This document shows, in pieces, positions 1 to 8,238 of a DNA stretch of 49,932 nt. The DNA lies in NCBI GenBank assembly GCA_017459925.1, contig JAFUCC010000005.1, positions 1-49,932 on the forward strand, in the 5' to 3' direction. Position 1 is the first letter of the stretch, and each line of letters begins with the position of its first letter. Origin of the DNA: Eggerthellaceae bacterium. GTDB taxonomy: Bacteria; Actinomycetota; Coriobacteriia; Coriobacteriales; Eggerthellaceae. Under the pieces are notes generated by a model. It was not told the origin of the DNA and searched no databases. It saw only the letters and a program-made list of their open reading frames with translations. The position numbers and the translations under genes are program-made.

Positions 1-39
1 GAGTAGGAGGAACGTCCTGCTACTCATTCTCGTTTACGC

Positions 40-66
40 GAAGGGGCGACACGTGGCCGCCCCTTC
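40..66 (-). terminator. Hairpin after beta1, probable terminator
   Basis: Arms GAAGGGGCG (40-48) and CGCCCCTTC (58-66) pair perfectly around a 9-nt loop, 31 nt past the stop of the minus-strand ferredoxin gene. No strong U tract follows on the minus strand, so termination efficiency is uncertain. A second imperfect hairpin (1-25) lies just beyond it. Confidence 0.5.
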
Positions 67-96
67 TGGTAACTACAAGCTGTGCGGGGACACGCC

Positions 97-456
97 TTAG
101 GCGCTGGCGGGAACCCACAGGAACTGCTCGGGCTTGTCGGCGAGCTTCTTGGCGAGCTCCTCGACCGGGCCGTATTCCATGCACTTGGCCTGGCAGTGGA
201 ACACGCAGCTGGGGAGCTTGCCCTTAGCCGTGCGCTCGGCGCACAGGTCGCACACGCGGCTGAACGCCGGGATGTTGTCGTACACGTACTTGTCGGTGGG
301 GTTGCCGTCGGCATCCTTGATGGGCCACGGGCCGTTCGTCAGAACCTTGACGCCCCACTGTTCCAGCGGCAGGTCGAGCTCGGCCTGGCACGCGACTTCG
401 CAGGAATAGCAGCCGGTGCAGTACTGGTAGTCGACGAGAATTCCGTTCCTAGTCAT
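97..456 (-). CDS. Small 2x[4Fe-4S] ferredoxin subunit (beta1) of a molybdopterin oxidoreductase
   Basis: 119 aa. Two ferredoxin-type clusters are visible: C13-x2-C16-x2-C19-x3-C23 near the N-terminus and C69-x2-C72 ... C84-x3-C88-x3-C92 in the second half. This is the electron-transfer subunit of the alpha protein encoded just upstream. Its start codon overlaps the alpha stop (TAATG), a sign of translational coupling, and its GGAGG lies inside the alpha 3' end. It is much shorter than DmsB/PhsB-type subunits (about 200 aa, four clusters) and has no C-terminal membrane partner, so electrons probably come from a soluble donor or another complex. Two paralogs with the same Cys spacing occur at 8359-8703 and 22319-22678. 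No signal peptide. The role is inferred from pairing; the donor is unknown. Confidence 0.9.
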   Translation of the reverse strand: MTRNGILVDYQYCTGCYSCEVACQAELDLPLEQWGVKVLTNGPWPIKDADGNPTDKYVYDNIPAFSRVCDLCAERTAKGKLPSCVFHCQAKCMEYGPVEELAKKLADKPEQFLWVPASA

Positions 457-2834
457 TACAGGTCCTCCTCACTGCAACGGTAAATCTTGCACAGGGTGCA
501 CTTCAAGTCAGCGCCGAAACCAGTCTTGCCGGGCTTGTTGGCGAGCAGCTGGTTGATGTTGGACTGACGGAAGCCGTACAGGTTCGGCTCGGCGCCGTCC
601 TGCTCGGGGAACCACCAGCCGTGCTGGGCGGCGATGGTGCCCTTGTGGACCTCGTAGGTCACGCGAGCGCGCTGGCGGGCGCGGCCGCGATGGTTCTCGA
701 TCCAGACCCAGTCGCCCTCGGAGATGTTCTTCTCGGCAGCGTCCTCGGGGTGAATCTGCACCCAGGGATCGGGCGTGAGCTGGCGCAGGTACGGGATCTG
801 ACGATGCTCGGAGTGGAAGAACGACGTGGTGCGGGCGCCCGTGATCATGATCAGCGGGTACTTCTCGTACAGGTCGGGGGTGGTCACAGGACCGATGCCC
901 GGCTCTTCGATGTAGGGCAGCGGATCGTAGCCGTACGCCTCGAAGAGAACCGACTTGAACTCGACGCGGCCGGTCGGCGTGTTGAAGCCGGGCTCGCCGT
1001 CGGGACGCATGAGGCCCTTCTCGTACTTCTTGTACACGTAGTGCTGGTACGCGGGGCCATGCTCCATGAGCTCCTTGAACGTGAAGCCGGAGGGGCTGAC
1101 GATCTCGTCGTAGACCTCGTCCTCGGTCTCCCAGGGCCAGGTGTGCTGCTTGCCCTCGGGACGGTTGATGGCCTTGTTGAACTCGTCGTCGTTGTCGAAG
1201 TACTGGGCGAGCTCGCGGTTGATCTCGCAGTCGGACTTGGCTTCGCCCTCGGTGGCGCAGCCGCCGGTGATGGCGGACAGGAAGTAGTAGTGCGCGCGCA
1301 CGGAGTGCTTCTCGGCCCAGGTCTGAACCGGCATGACGATGTCGGCGGAGCTCTGGATGGTCGGGTTCATGAAGATGTCGCAGGCAGCGATGAACTCGGG
1401 CTTCTTCATGGCCTTGTACCAACGGTCGACTTCGCAGCTCATGCAGGCGATGCCGTTGGAGGTCTGGATCCACACGCCCTTGACGTTGCCGGCTTCCATC
1501 TCCTCGAGGCACATGTCCGGCATGGCCTGGGTCAGGCCGTAGCGGTACATCGGGTATTCCTTCCAACCCACGCGCTTCTTCTGCGTCTCCTCGTCGATGA
1601 GGTCGTAGATGCCCCACGCGCCGGCGGACGGCTGGTCGACGCCCATGGGAGCGGCGGTGTAGCACATGCCGCCCGGAACGTCGAGGTTGCCGGTGATGGT
1701 CCAGAGCGCGGCGATGGCGGCAGCGCACGGGGTGCCCTGCGACTGCATGTCGACAGCCAAGCCCCACACGACATTAGCCGGATGCGAGTTCGCGAACAGG
1801 CGCGCAGCCTCGATGATCTTCTCCTTCGGGACCCACGTCATCTTCTCGACCTCGTCGAGGGACAGCTCGCGGGCGCGCTCGGCCAGCTCGTCGAAGCCGA
1901 ACGTCCACTTCTCGATGAAGTCGTGGTCGTAGAGGTCTTCGTCGACGATGACCTTGATCATGCCGAGGGCAAGGGCGGTGTCGGTACCGGGGCGCAGCTG
2001 CAGGTGGATGTCAGCATGTGCGGCCAGCCACGTGACGCGCGGCTCGACGGAAATCAGCTTGCAGCCGAGCTTCATGGCGTCGGTCACCCAGTGGCCCATG
2101 AAGAAGTCGGGGTTGGAGATCGTGGGGTTGCAGCCCCAGACGATCGTACACTCGGGGCAGGTCCACTCGGGGTCGTCGTAACGCAGGGCGGAGAACTGCG
2201 AGAAGTCGGCGATGAGCATGCCGCCGTAGGTCATGATCATCAGCGACAGGCGGGGCAGGTAGCACGCGGTGCCGGACAGGAAGCCGTACTCGTTGGGGCT
2301 ACCGAAGGTGTTGGCCATACGGCCGACCTGCCACTGGTTATCGCGGGCGGTGCCGCGCAGGCAGTGGATCGAGTCGCCGCCGTAGGTCATGGCGATACGG
2401 CGGAACTCCTTGTAGCAGGTCTCCAGCGCCTCGTCCCACGAGATGCGCTCCCACTTGTTCTCGCCACGTTCGCCGACGCGCTTCATAGGATACAGAATGC
2501 GGTCAGGATGGAACTCGACTTGCTTGAAGGCCAAGCAACGCGGGCAAAGGGCACCACGGTTGTACGGATCGTCCGGGTCGCCTTCGCACTTGATGAAGCG
2601 GCCGGTCTCCGGATCGGAATAAACCAGAACGCCGCAACCCTCGTGGCAACCCGGCGCGGACCACACGGACGTACGGGTTACGAGCATCCCGTCTTCCATG
2701 TACTGCCACTCGCCCGGGTGCTTCCAGCGGGGGTCGACCTCGTGACGCTCGCCGGCGCCGAAGTTGAACTGGTTCTCCTCCTTTGTCGCACCGATGTCGT
2801 CGCGGTCCTTGGACTCAATAGTAGTCTCTACCAT
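456..2834 (-). CDS. Molybdopterin-dependent oxidoreductase, catalytic subunit (alpha1)
   Basis: 792 aa from the ATG at 2834, chosen because GAGAGGAG lies 5 nt upstream; a longer frame reaches 2873. DMSO reductase superfamily: an N-terminal block with C63-x3-C67 and C97-x2-C100 (four Cys, but not the usual C-x2-C-x3-C pattern), then DRILYPMKRVG...WERISWDEA, the GSPN...SGTACYLPR segment whose C191 aligns by eye with the Mo-ligand Cys/Sec of FdhH/Nap, and a C-terminal molydopterin-dinucleotide-binding region. No Tat signal precedes the first Cys block, so it should be cytoplasmic. With beta1 and nearby carriers it resembles acetylene hydratase / pyrogallol transhydroxylase / catechol dehydroxylase relatives. 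The substrate cannot be read from sequence; reductive dehydroxylation of an aromatic is a guess. A LuxR gene lies upstream and a candidate operator sits 221 bp upstream of the start. Confidence 0.92.
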   Translation of the reverse strand: MVETTIESKDRDDIGATKEENQFNFGAGERHEVDPRWKHPGEWQYMEDGMLVTRTSVWSAPGCHEGCGVLVYSDPETGRFIKCEGDPDDPYNRGALCPRCLAFKQVEFHPDRILYPMKRVGERGENKWERISWDEALETCYKEFRRIAMTYGGDSIHCLRGTARDNQWQVGRMANTFGSPNEYGFLSGTACYLPRLSLMIMTYGGMLIADFSQFSALRYDDPEWTCPECTIVWGCNPTISNPDFFMGHWVTDAMKLGCKLISVEPRVTWLAAHADIHLQLRPGTDTALALGMIKVIVDEDLYDHDFIEKWTFGFDELAERARELSLDEVEKMTWVPKEKIIEAARLFANSHPANVVWGLAVDMQSQGTPCAAAIAALWTITGNLDVPGGMCYTAAPMGVDQPSAGAWGIYDLIDEETQKKRVGWKEYPMYRYGLTQAMPDMCLEEMEAGNVKGVWIQTSNGIACMSCEVDRWYKAMKKPEFIAACDIFMNPTIQSSADIVMPVQTWAEKHSVRAHYYFLSAITGGCATEGEAKSDCEINRELAQYFDNDDEFNKAINRPEGKQHTWPWETEDEVYDEIVSPSGFTFKELMEHGPAYQHYVYKKYEKGLMRPDGEPGFNTPTGRVEFKSVLFEAYGYDPLPYIEEPGIGPVTTPDLYEKYPLIMITGARTTSFFHSEHRQIPYLRQLTPDPWVQIHPEDAAEKNISEGDWVWIENHRGRARQRARVTYEVHKGTIAAQHGWWFPEQDGAEPNLYGFRQSNINQLLANKPGKTGFGADLKCTLCKIYRCSEEDL

Positions 2835-3054
2835 CGCAACTCCTCTCTCACTTCCCGCTGCCGCATTCTTCATGCGCGCAGCGGCGCCAGCTGCTGGCTG
2901 GCTGACCTCAAGAAGTTGCGGGTGTCTTCCCCGTAACGGTGGGATGGTAGGTTGATTTCCCCCTCAACCTTTGTCGCCTCCCCCTCGAGGCTGACGTTAG
3001 TGAACCATGCTTACGCGTCGCGCATATCCCCAGATGAGTATGCTAATGAGGGTT

Positions 3055-3071
3055 TCATACTTCTGGTATGA
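3055..3071. promoter_or_regulatory. Palindromic operator candidate TCATAC-N5-GTATGA (site 1)
   Basis: Perfect 6-bp arms around TTCTG, 221 bp upstream of the alpha1 start. It is followed on the plus strand by GAGACGTTTGACCTG, a tail shared in part with the site at 42062. It is the best match in the window to a motif that recurs upstream of all three alpha genes. Binding by the membrane LuxR proteins is inference. Confidence 0.6.
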
Positions 3072-3090
3072 GACGTTTGACCTGCTGTTC

Positions 3091-3205
3091 GCGCGAAAGC
3101 ACCCAGGTGGAGGGGATGCTCCTACAGCTGCTCGGCAAATGTTTGAAATAAAAAGCATGATGCCTGCGCAAGCGGCGCATCCCCTCCACCCGGGCGCTTT
3201 CGCGC
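3091..3205. repeat. 115-bp inverted repeat, MITE/REP-like
   Basis: A 29-nt arm at 3091-3119 (begins GCGCGAAAGC) pairs with 3177-3205 (ends GCTTTCGCGC) with two mismatches, around a 57-nt AT-richer loop. No ORF or transposase is inside. It lies between the LuxR terminator and the alpha1 operator. It could be a small non-autonomous element or a large regulatory hairpin. Confidence 0.6.
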
Positions 3206-3228
3206 TACGCCCTTCCGTGAAGGCGCAA

Positions 3229-3261
3229 GAAAATGAACATCACCCCGGGGGTGATGTTCAT
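3229..3261 (-). terminator. Rho-independent terminator of the LuxR gene
   Basis: A perfect 14-bp palindrome, ATGAACATCACCCC (3233-3246) with its complement at 3248-3261, sits a few nt past the stop at 3269. On the minus strand it is followed by TTTTCTT. The core TGAACATCACCCC recurs in the large hairpin at 35284-35401. Confidence 0.75.
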
Positions 3262-3268
3262 GTTGCTT

Positions 3269-4732
3269 TTAGTCGTCGAGGGGGAATTCTTCGACGAAGT
3301 CCATGAGCTTTTGCTGGCTGTGGATGTCGAGCTTGCGGTAGATGTTGTAGATGTGGCTCTTCACCGTGTGCGGCGAGATGACGAGTTCCTCTTGGATGTA
3401 GGCGGCGTTGCGGCCCTTTGCCAAGTAGGCAAAGATCTCGGATTCACGGGGGCTCAGTTGGTACAGTTTCGCGACGGCGGCACAACGCGCTTCGAACAGG
3501 TCGCTTTCCGAACGGTCGACGGTGACGACGGTCTTGGTGACGCGCTCGCCCGACGGCGACGAGCCGTCGACGGCATGATGCTCCTTCACGGGAATGAACA
3601 CCATGACGACAACGACGAGCACGATGGCCACGCCAAGGCGCATGTACATGAACGCGTCGGAATGCGGACCGTACAGCGCGGTGAAAACCGTGGCGAGCGC
3701 CCAGCCGGCTGCGAAACCGAGCGAGGGCACGAACAGGCGGATCGGCGCCTGCCTGAACAGCGGGGCTTCTCGCGCGACGGCGCATTTCTTCACGAGGTAC
3801 GAATAGTTGATGGCCATGAACATGCTCATCGACGCCATGACCACGCATGCGCAAACCAGCTGTCCCGTTCCCTGCAAGAACGGCGTGAGGATGCACGCAA
3901 GCACGGTGATTACCACCAGGATGCGCTGGTAAATCGTGATGGAAAGCTGCTTGCCGCCAATCGACAGCAACGCGATGGCAAGCGAACCCACTAGCGTGGC
4001 GATGAGCCCGAGCAACACCTGCTCGGACCCGCTGTTGAACAGGAACACCACCGTGATGGCGAACACGACGCCGAACATGAAGAACGACGGCTCGATCTCC
4101 TTTGCGAACCGCCACGTTTCGGCTACCGTCTCAAGCGGCACGCGGTCGGCGTTGCCCTCGATACGCGGGGACACGTACGCGAGCAGCCCGACGCTGAGCA
4201 GGATGTACACGATGGCGAAGATAGGCTGGGCCGTCGCCGGCAAAAACGCCACCAGCACGAAGAGCAACCCGCCCGCAAAGAGCGACAGCCCCGTGAAGCG
4301 GCTGTAGTAATCATCCTTCAAGCGCGAGCACACGTCGAGCCAAGCAGTGCGGATACCCGCAGCGACCAGGCCGACGATGACGTTCGCCACGCAAACGACG
4401 GCGAGCGGGATGTTGACGCCCTGGTACATGACAAGCGCGATTGCAGGAAGGATAGACGCGCCGATGGCTAGCAAGATGCGCGCTTTGTTCGTGAAGATGT
4501 TGAACTGCGCGCGCTTCGCGCTGAAATGCATGATGACGTAGCCGACGGGGATTGCCGCGAAAGCGAAAAGCTGGGTCACGTCGCGCGTGACGACGTCAAC
4601 GCCTGGCGGAAACTCGCAGAACAGCCAGTAAAAGACGATGAACATCCAGCCGAAAAAGAGGGCGAAACCGCCCATGGCCAGCATTTCCATCGACGAAATG
4701 CTCAACGAGGAATTGGCTTCCTCAGTACCCAC
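3269..4732 (-). CDS. LuxR-family regulator with multi-pass membrane N-terminal domain
   Basis: 487 aa from a GTG at 4732 preceded by GGAGGGG; an ATG at 4783 has no comparable site. Roughly the first 390 residues are a series of about 12 hydrophobic segments resembling an MFS fold. The last ~65 residues are a LuxR/GerE helix-turn-helix: LSPRESEIFAYLAKGRN, then VISPHTVKSHIYNIYRKLDIHS. There is no receiver, PAS or kinase domain. This architecture is common in Eggerthellaceae, where such genes sit beside molybdoenzyme operons. By inference the membrane part senses a small molecule and the HTH activates the neighbouring operon. It lies just upstream of alpha1 on the same strand, separated by a terminator. 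The paralog at 25535-26980 has the same layout beside alpha3. Confidence 0.9.
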   Translation of the reverse strand: MGTEEANSSLSISSMEMLAMGGFALFFGWMFIVFYWLFCEFPPGVDVVTRDVTQLFAFAAIPVGYVIMHFSAKRAQFNIFTNKARILLAIGASILPAIALVMYQGVNIPLAVVCVANVIVGLVAAGIRTAWLDVCSRLKDDYYSRFTGLSLFAGGLLFVLVAFLPATAQPIFAIVYILLSVGLLAYVSPRIEGNADRVPLETVAETWRFAKEIEPSFFMFGVVFAITVVFLFNSGSEQVLLGLIATLVGSLAIALLSIGGKQLSITIYQRILVVITVLACILTPFLQGTGQLVCACVVMASMSMFMAINYSYLVKKCAVAREAPLFRQAPIRLFVPSLGFAAGWALATVFTALYGPHSDAFMYMRLGVAIVLVVVVMVFIPVKEHHAVDGSSPSGERVTKTVVTVDRSESDLFEARCAAVAKLYQLSPRESEIFAYLAKGRNAAYIQEELVISPHTVKSHIYNIYRKLDIHSQQKLMDFVEEFPLDD

Positions 4733-4894
4733 AGTCTCACCCCTCCCCGGAGACCGGATCTCGCGCCCGACATGAAGCCGCATGGCCGTATCGGGCTTTC
4801 CGCATTATAGACCGATTTAGTGCAAAACGGAGAGGTTCGTTTTAAAAGCATGCAATGATGGTCACATACGAATGCGGAACGATACGTCGTTCCC

Positions 4895-5104
4895 CTACGC
4901 CTGACCAGGCGGTTTGATGCCGAAGCGATCGAGGTTCGAGGCGAGCGAGTTCAGGCCCAGATCATCGCAAGCCTGCGCAGTGCCAGGTGAAGCGCCGGTC
5001 GTCTCGTCGGCCTCCCCTTCCCGCCCGGCCTCTTCCCCCTCGGGTGCCTCGGGCATAGCTTCGGGATCGAACCCTGTTTGCTTGTCGAACTGCTCGTCTA
5101 ACAT
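4895..5104 (-). CDS. Small acidic hypothetical protein (69 aa)
   Basis: Start at 5104 chosen for the perfect GGAGG 4 nt upstream; a longer reading to 5194 would run through a 31-bp inverted repeat and has no ribosome binding site. The protein is rich in Glu, Asp, Gly and Pro in the middle (about residues 10-40) and has no membrane segment or motif that I recognise. It follows the MFS gene of the oxidoreductase island but is separated from it by a terminator (5193-5222) and a huge hairpin that ends 2 nt from its Shine-Dalgarno. Function unknown. Confidence 0.65.
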   Translation of the reverse strand: MLDEQFDKQTGFDPEAMPEAPEGEEAGREGEADETTGASPGTAQACDDLGLNSLASNLDRFGIKPPGQA

Positions 5105-5115
5105 GATTCCTCCGA

Positions 5116-5183
5116 CATGGAACGGATTCCCGGTTTGCGTTCCACTTTGAGCAGTGGAACGCAAACCGGGAATCCGTTCCATG
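5116..5183. repeat. Perfect 31-bp inverted repeat next to a ribosome binding site
   Basis: Arms 5116-5146 (begins CATGGAACGGATTCC) and 5153-5183 are exact reverse complements around a 6-nt loop. In the minus-strand transcript the hairpin ends 2 nt before the GGAGG of the 69-aa gene, so it could affect its translation or mark the end of the upstream transcript. Confidence 0.85.
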
Positions 5184-5192
5184 CACTCTAGC

Positions 5193-5222
5193 AAAAAGGG
5201 CCGCCTCGCGTGGAAGCGGCCC
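5193..5222 (-). terminator. Rho-independent terminator of the MFS gene
   Basis: On the minus strand GGGCCGC (5222-5216) pairs with GCGGCCC (5204-5198), followed by five U (5197-5193). It is 42 nt past the stop at 5265. Confidence 0.88.
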
Positions 5223-5264
5223 CTCGATTCTACAACATAGCTGCTAGCAGCGTAGTCGGTAGGA

Positions 5265-6674
5265 CTACTTCTCTTCCGGCTTGCCGGCAGGAGCGCCAGC
5301 AGCGCCGCCCTCGGCGATTTCAGCCTTGGGCTTGGACGGCTTCATGAGCAGGCCGAAGATGATGCCCACGATGCCGACCGGCACGAAGAAGTACATCATG
5401 ATGTCGCTGTAGGACATGCCCACCGAAGTGCCGTACTGGAAGGCGTACGACGTCGGGATCTGGCCGAGGTACTGACCGCAGGTCAGGAACGACAGGCCGA
5501 ACGCGACGGCAGTGGCACCGCCCTTGAACACGTAAGTCGGAACCATCGGGCGGCAGCAGCCGTTCAGGAACATGTTGCCGATGCAGAAGAACAGCGCGTA
5601 CAGTGCGAAGATCGCGTTGTTCGCCTTGAAGGACAGCACCATGCAGATCGTCAGCGAGATGATGCCGAGCAGCGGGGCGATCCACTTCTTGTCACGGGAC
5701 AGCTTGTCCATGATCCAGCCGCCAATCGGGCCGAGGATACCGCATGCGCAGAGCGCACCGCCGATGAGGCCGGCCATGCCCGCATCCCAACCCATGCCGC
5801 CAGCGGAGATGTCCATGGCGAGCCAGGTCTTGAGGTACTGCGAGAACGCGTAGTTCATGTAGTTGAAGATGGCGAACAGGATGATGAGCGACCACAGCTG
5901 GCGGCTCTTGAAGAACTGCAGGACGTCGCGCAGGCGCTTGCGCTCCGGCGAAACCTCGGAGACCTCGTCACCGCGCGGCTCGCGGAACACGATCAGGAAG
6001 ACGACGCCGGCGATGGCCATGAGGACGATCCAGAGCCAGTTCAGCATGACGATGTCGCCGCCGAGCAGGTCGAGGACGTTGCCACCCCACATGTTCACGG
6101 TGAAGATGCCGATCGGCGCCCACGTGGACCAGATGGCCATGGCGCGGCCACGGGTGGCACCCGGGAACCAGATGGAGACACAGGTCGGGCCGGCGACGAT
6201 GGTGCAGGCAAGGGCCAGGCCGAAGATGAAGCGGCCAACCTGATAGCCCGTCCAGCTGCTGGTCAGGCACAGCGTCGTGATGATGGCGCCGACGATGGCG
6301 ATGCACACGCCGATGACGGAAGCCCACTTCGGGCCGATCTTCTGAACCAGGAACGTGGTCGGGAACGCCATGATGATGGCTCCGATGGGCACCCAGCTCA
6401 TCGAGTTGCCCATGACGACGCCGATGGCGCGGCCGAGGTTCTCGCCGAACCAAGCGCCCAGGGCCTCGCCCTGCAGCTCGGCAGGGTTGAAGCCGAACAT
6501 GCCGGCGATGTCGGGATTGTTGAACAGGAACCACTTGGTGGCGGTACCGCCGGTGACGCCGGGCATCCATTGCCACTCCCAAACCAGCGTGACGGCGATG
6601 AACAGAGATGCGAACAGGCACGGCCATGCGTAAGCCGGTGTCTTGTGGGCAGCACCCTCGTTAGGATTTGCCAT
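5265..6674 (-). CDS. MFS transporter of the alpha2/beta2 island
   Basis: 469 aa from the ATG at 6674, which has AAAGGGGAAAG upstream; the frame extends to 6743 without a better start. About 12 membrane segments with a central cytoplasmic loop (FREPRGDEVSEVSPERKR region) and an Ala/Gly/Pro-rich C-terminal tail. The first periplasmic loop, between TM1 and TM2, is unusually long (about 50 residues with WEWQW and several acidic residues). It is the last gene before a strong terminator in the series alpha2-beta2-59 aa-amidohydrolase-MFS. By context it imports the substrate, or exports the product, of the oxidoreductase; the solute cannot be told from sequence. It is only distantly similar to the MFS genes at 18460, 20142 and 42247. 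Confidence 0.88.
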   Translation of the reverse strand: MANPNEGAAHKTPAYAWPCLFASLFIAVTLVWEWQWMPGVTGGTATKWFLFNNPDIAGMFGFNPAELQGEALGAWFGENLGRAIGVVMGNSMSWVPIGAIIMAFPTTFLVQKIGPKWASVIGVCIAIVGAIITTLCLTSSWTGYQVGRFIFGLALACTIVAGPTCVSIWFPGATRGRAMAIWSTWAPIGIFTVNMWGGNVLDLLGGDIVMLNWLWIVLMAIAGVVFLIVFREPRGDEVSEVSPERKRLRDVLQFFKSRQLWSLIILFAIFNYMNYAFSQYLKTWLAMDISAGGMGWDAGMAGLIGGALCACGILGPIGGWIMDKLSRDKKWIAPLLGIISLTICMVLSFKANNAIFALYALFFCIGNMFLNGCCRPMVPTYVFKGGATAVAFGLSFLTCGQYLGQIPTSYAFQYGTSVGMSYSDIMMYFFVPVGIVGIIFGLLMKPSKPKAEIAEGGAAGAPAGKPEEK

Positions 6675-6827
6675 TTTTCTTTCCCCTTTACGGAATAACT
6701 GACAAGGCGACTTTCGCCTTGCGGATCCGAGGACGCTGCGCATCAGTTCCCTCCTTTTTGGTCAACGGATGCGCAATACCCTCGGGAGTGGGGCGGGTGA
6801 CTTCCCCGCCCCACAACAGAGCTGAAA

Positions 6828-7892
6828 CTAGAGCTTGAAGATGCGCTCGGCGTTGCCGCCCAGGATGAGGTTGCGCTCGTCCTCGGTGATGTCGAGCGAG
6901 TTGATGGTCTCGACGGAGCGGGCCATCCACTCGTAGAACACGGGGAACGACGAACCCATCAGGATGTGGTCGGCGCCGCACACCTTCACGGCGCACTCGA
7001 GCTGAGCCTTGCCCCAGCTCATCGGGTGAGTGGCGTCGAAGTAGATGTTGTTCTTCATGTAGCGGTCGTAGTCTTCCTTGCTGATGCCGGAAGGCAGGCG
7101 GTCCATGGCCTCCTTCTTCTTGGTCGACTTATGCGGGGCCAAGATGTTGGCAAGGCCGAACCAGTTGCCGCCGAACATGGTGTGGACGAACTTCAGGTTC
7201 GGGAACTCGTCGAACATGCCGGAGTAGATCTCACGGCCGACAGCCGTGGCCTGAACCGTGATGCGGCCGAGCTCGCGGCGCAGGATGGTGAAGTCCTCGA
7301 AGTTCTTGAAGGAGTTCTGGCCCGGCGTGTGGTGCACGACTGCAGGCAGCTCCATCTCGTTCAGGACCTTCATCATGGGCTTGAACAGGTCGTCGTCCAG
7401 GAACTTGTTGCCATACGAGCAGGCGAACTGAACGCCGATCATGCCGAGCTCCTCGACACAGCGCTTGAGCTCTGCGATGTCCTCGGGACGGCCATAGGGC
7501 GGCACGACCGCGTTGGCCACGAGGCGGCCTTCGGACAGGCGGCACATCTCGGCAGCCTGGTCGTTGACGATCTTGCAGATCTCGAGCGGCAGCCATTCCT
7601 GCCACACGGGCATGCGCAGCATGCACAGGTCGACGCCGGCTTCGTCCATGGCCTCGATCTTGGCTTCCAGGGTGTAGTCGCCCTCGACGTAGTTCAGGAT
7701 CTCCTCACCCGAATCGGTCGCGAGAACGATCTGCTCCTTGGCGCCGTCAGGGGTCATCGCCTTGTACGCCTTCACGCCCATGGTGATGGGGGCCGAGTAC
7801 AGGAAGCCGTTCAGAACCTTCTGGTTGGTGAACAGGTCCGTCGGCAAGAAGTGCATGTTGTCGTCGATAACCCTCTGCTTCTTTTCTGCCAT
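6828..7892 (-). CDS. Amidohydrolase-2 family protein with altered metal ligands
   Basis: 354 aa; ATG at 7892 with GGAGG upstream. It has the TIM-barrel layout of the ACMSD / resorcylate decarboxylase group (amidohydrolase 2): strand 1 motif near residues 9-14, AVVHHTPG (H187/H188), FVHTMFGGNW (H237), and the last-strand motif ILMGSSFP (311-317). Two usual zinc ligands differ: the first residue of the HxH/ExH pair is N12 (NMH), and the Asp of the common GSDFP motif is S315. It may therefore use another metal arrangement, or be non-catalytic. Family members decarboxylate or hydrolyse aromatic acids, which fits an aromatic-reduction operon. It lies between the 59-aa protein and the MFS gene, same strand, gaps 86 and 153 nt. 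Confidence 0.85.
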   Translation of the reverse strand: MAEKKQRVIDDNMHFLPTDLFTNQKVLNGFLYSAPITMGVKAYKAMTPDGAKEQIVLATDSGEEILNYVEGDYTLEAKIEAMDEAGVDLCMLRMPVWQEWLPLEICKIVNDQAAEMCRLSEGRLVANAVVPPYGRPEDIAELKRCVEELGMIGVQFACSYGNKFLDDDLFKPMMKVLNEMELPAVVHHTPGQNSFKNFEDFTILRRELGRITVQATAVGREIYSGMFDEFPNLKFVHTMFGGNWFGLANILAPHKSTKKKEAMDRLPSGISKEDYDRYMKNNIYFDATHPMSWGKAQLECAVKVCGADHILMGSSFPVFYEWMARSVETINSLDITEDERNLILGGNAERIFKL

Positions 7893-7978
7893 TGCTTGTA
7901 TCCTCCTTTAGGATGACGTGCTTGCCGGGTCAAGACCGGTGCGGCTGTCTTCACCGCATCACCCGGGGAATGCCTTTG

Positions 7979-8158
7979 TTACTGCTGGTAAATGTCGTTG
8001 ATGGTGTGGGTCTTCATCTTCTTCATGTTCTCGCCGTTGCGGACGCGCCAGTCGATGCGGCCGTTCTCCTTGGCCCACTCGGGCACGGTGTGGCTGAACT
8101 CGCGCGGTGCGCGCACATCGATGTTTGCCAAGCGCTCGACGATATCCTCAGTTGCCAT
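7979..8158 (-). CDS. Small hypothetical protein (59 aa) in the alpha2 operon
   Basis: Start at 8158 chosen over 8209 because GGAGG lies 11 nt upstream of this ATG. The protein is hydrophilic and starts MATEDIVERLANIDVR; the C-terminal half is basic (KENGRIDWRVRNGENMKKMK). It has no Cys, no membrane segment and no family that I recognise. Its place, downstream of beta2 and 86 nt before the amidohydrolase gene, suggests a role tied to this operon. A cluster of hairpins separates it from beta2. Confidence 0.6.
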   Translation of the reverse strand: MATEDIVERLANIDVRAPREFSHTVPEWAKENGRIDWRVRNGENMKKMKTHTINDIYQQ

Positions 8159-8238
8159 TTCTATCAGGTCCTCCCTCTGTTTCGCCCGGTCCCCAGCCTG
8201 GGGCGTCACTCGTCTCCATGTTCATGGATTCGATTATT

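Larger units (their letters stand above)
2835..3268. other. Intergenic regulatory region upstream of alpha1
   Basis: No gene seen in these 434 nt. They hold the terminator of the LuxR gene (3233-3261), a 115-bp inverted repeat (3091-3205), the TCATAC-N5-GTATGA palindrome (3055-3071), and a block TTACGCGTCGCGCAT (3011-3025) that is nearly repeated upstream of alpha2 (11282-11298). The distance between the palindrome and the alpha1 start suggests a long leader or an upstream activator site. Confidence 0.6.

Noticed and set aside
621..2936. 771-aa plus-strand open frame opposite alpha1
   Set aside because: Antisense shadow of a high-GC gene: Val/Gly/Leu/His-rich with no motif. The same holds for the 1013-aa frame at 8107-11148 and the 986-aa frame at 22304-25264.
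3091..3205. CRISPR or tandem repeat array
   Set aside because: Only one inverted pair exists, with no regular spacer-repeat order; no array was found anywhere in the window.
5116..5194. N-terminal extension of the 69-aa protein to 99 aa
   Set aside because: It would translate one whole 31-bp hairpin and its loop, and lacks a ribosome binding site. The ATG at 5104 has a perfect GGAGG.
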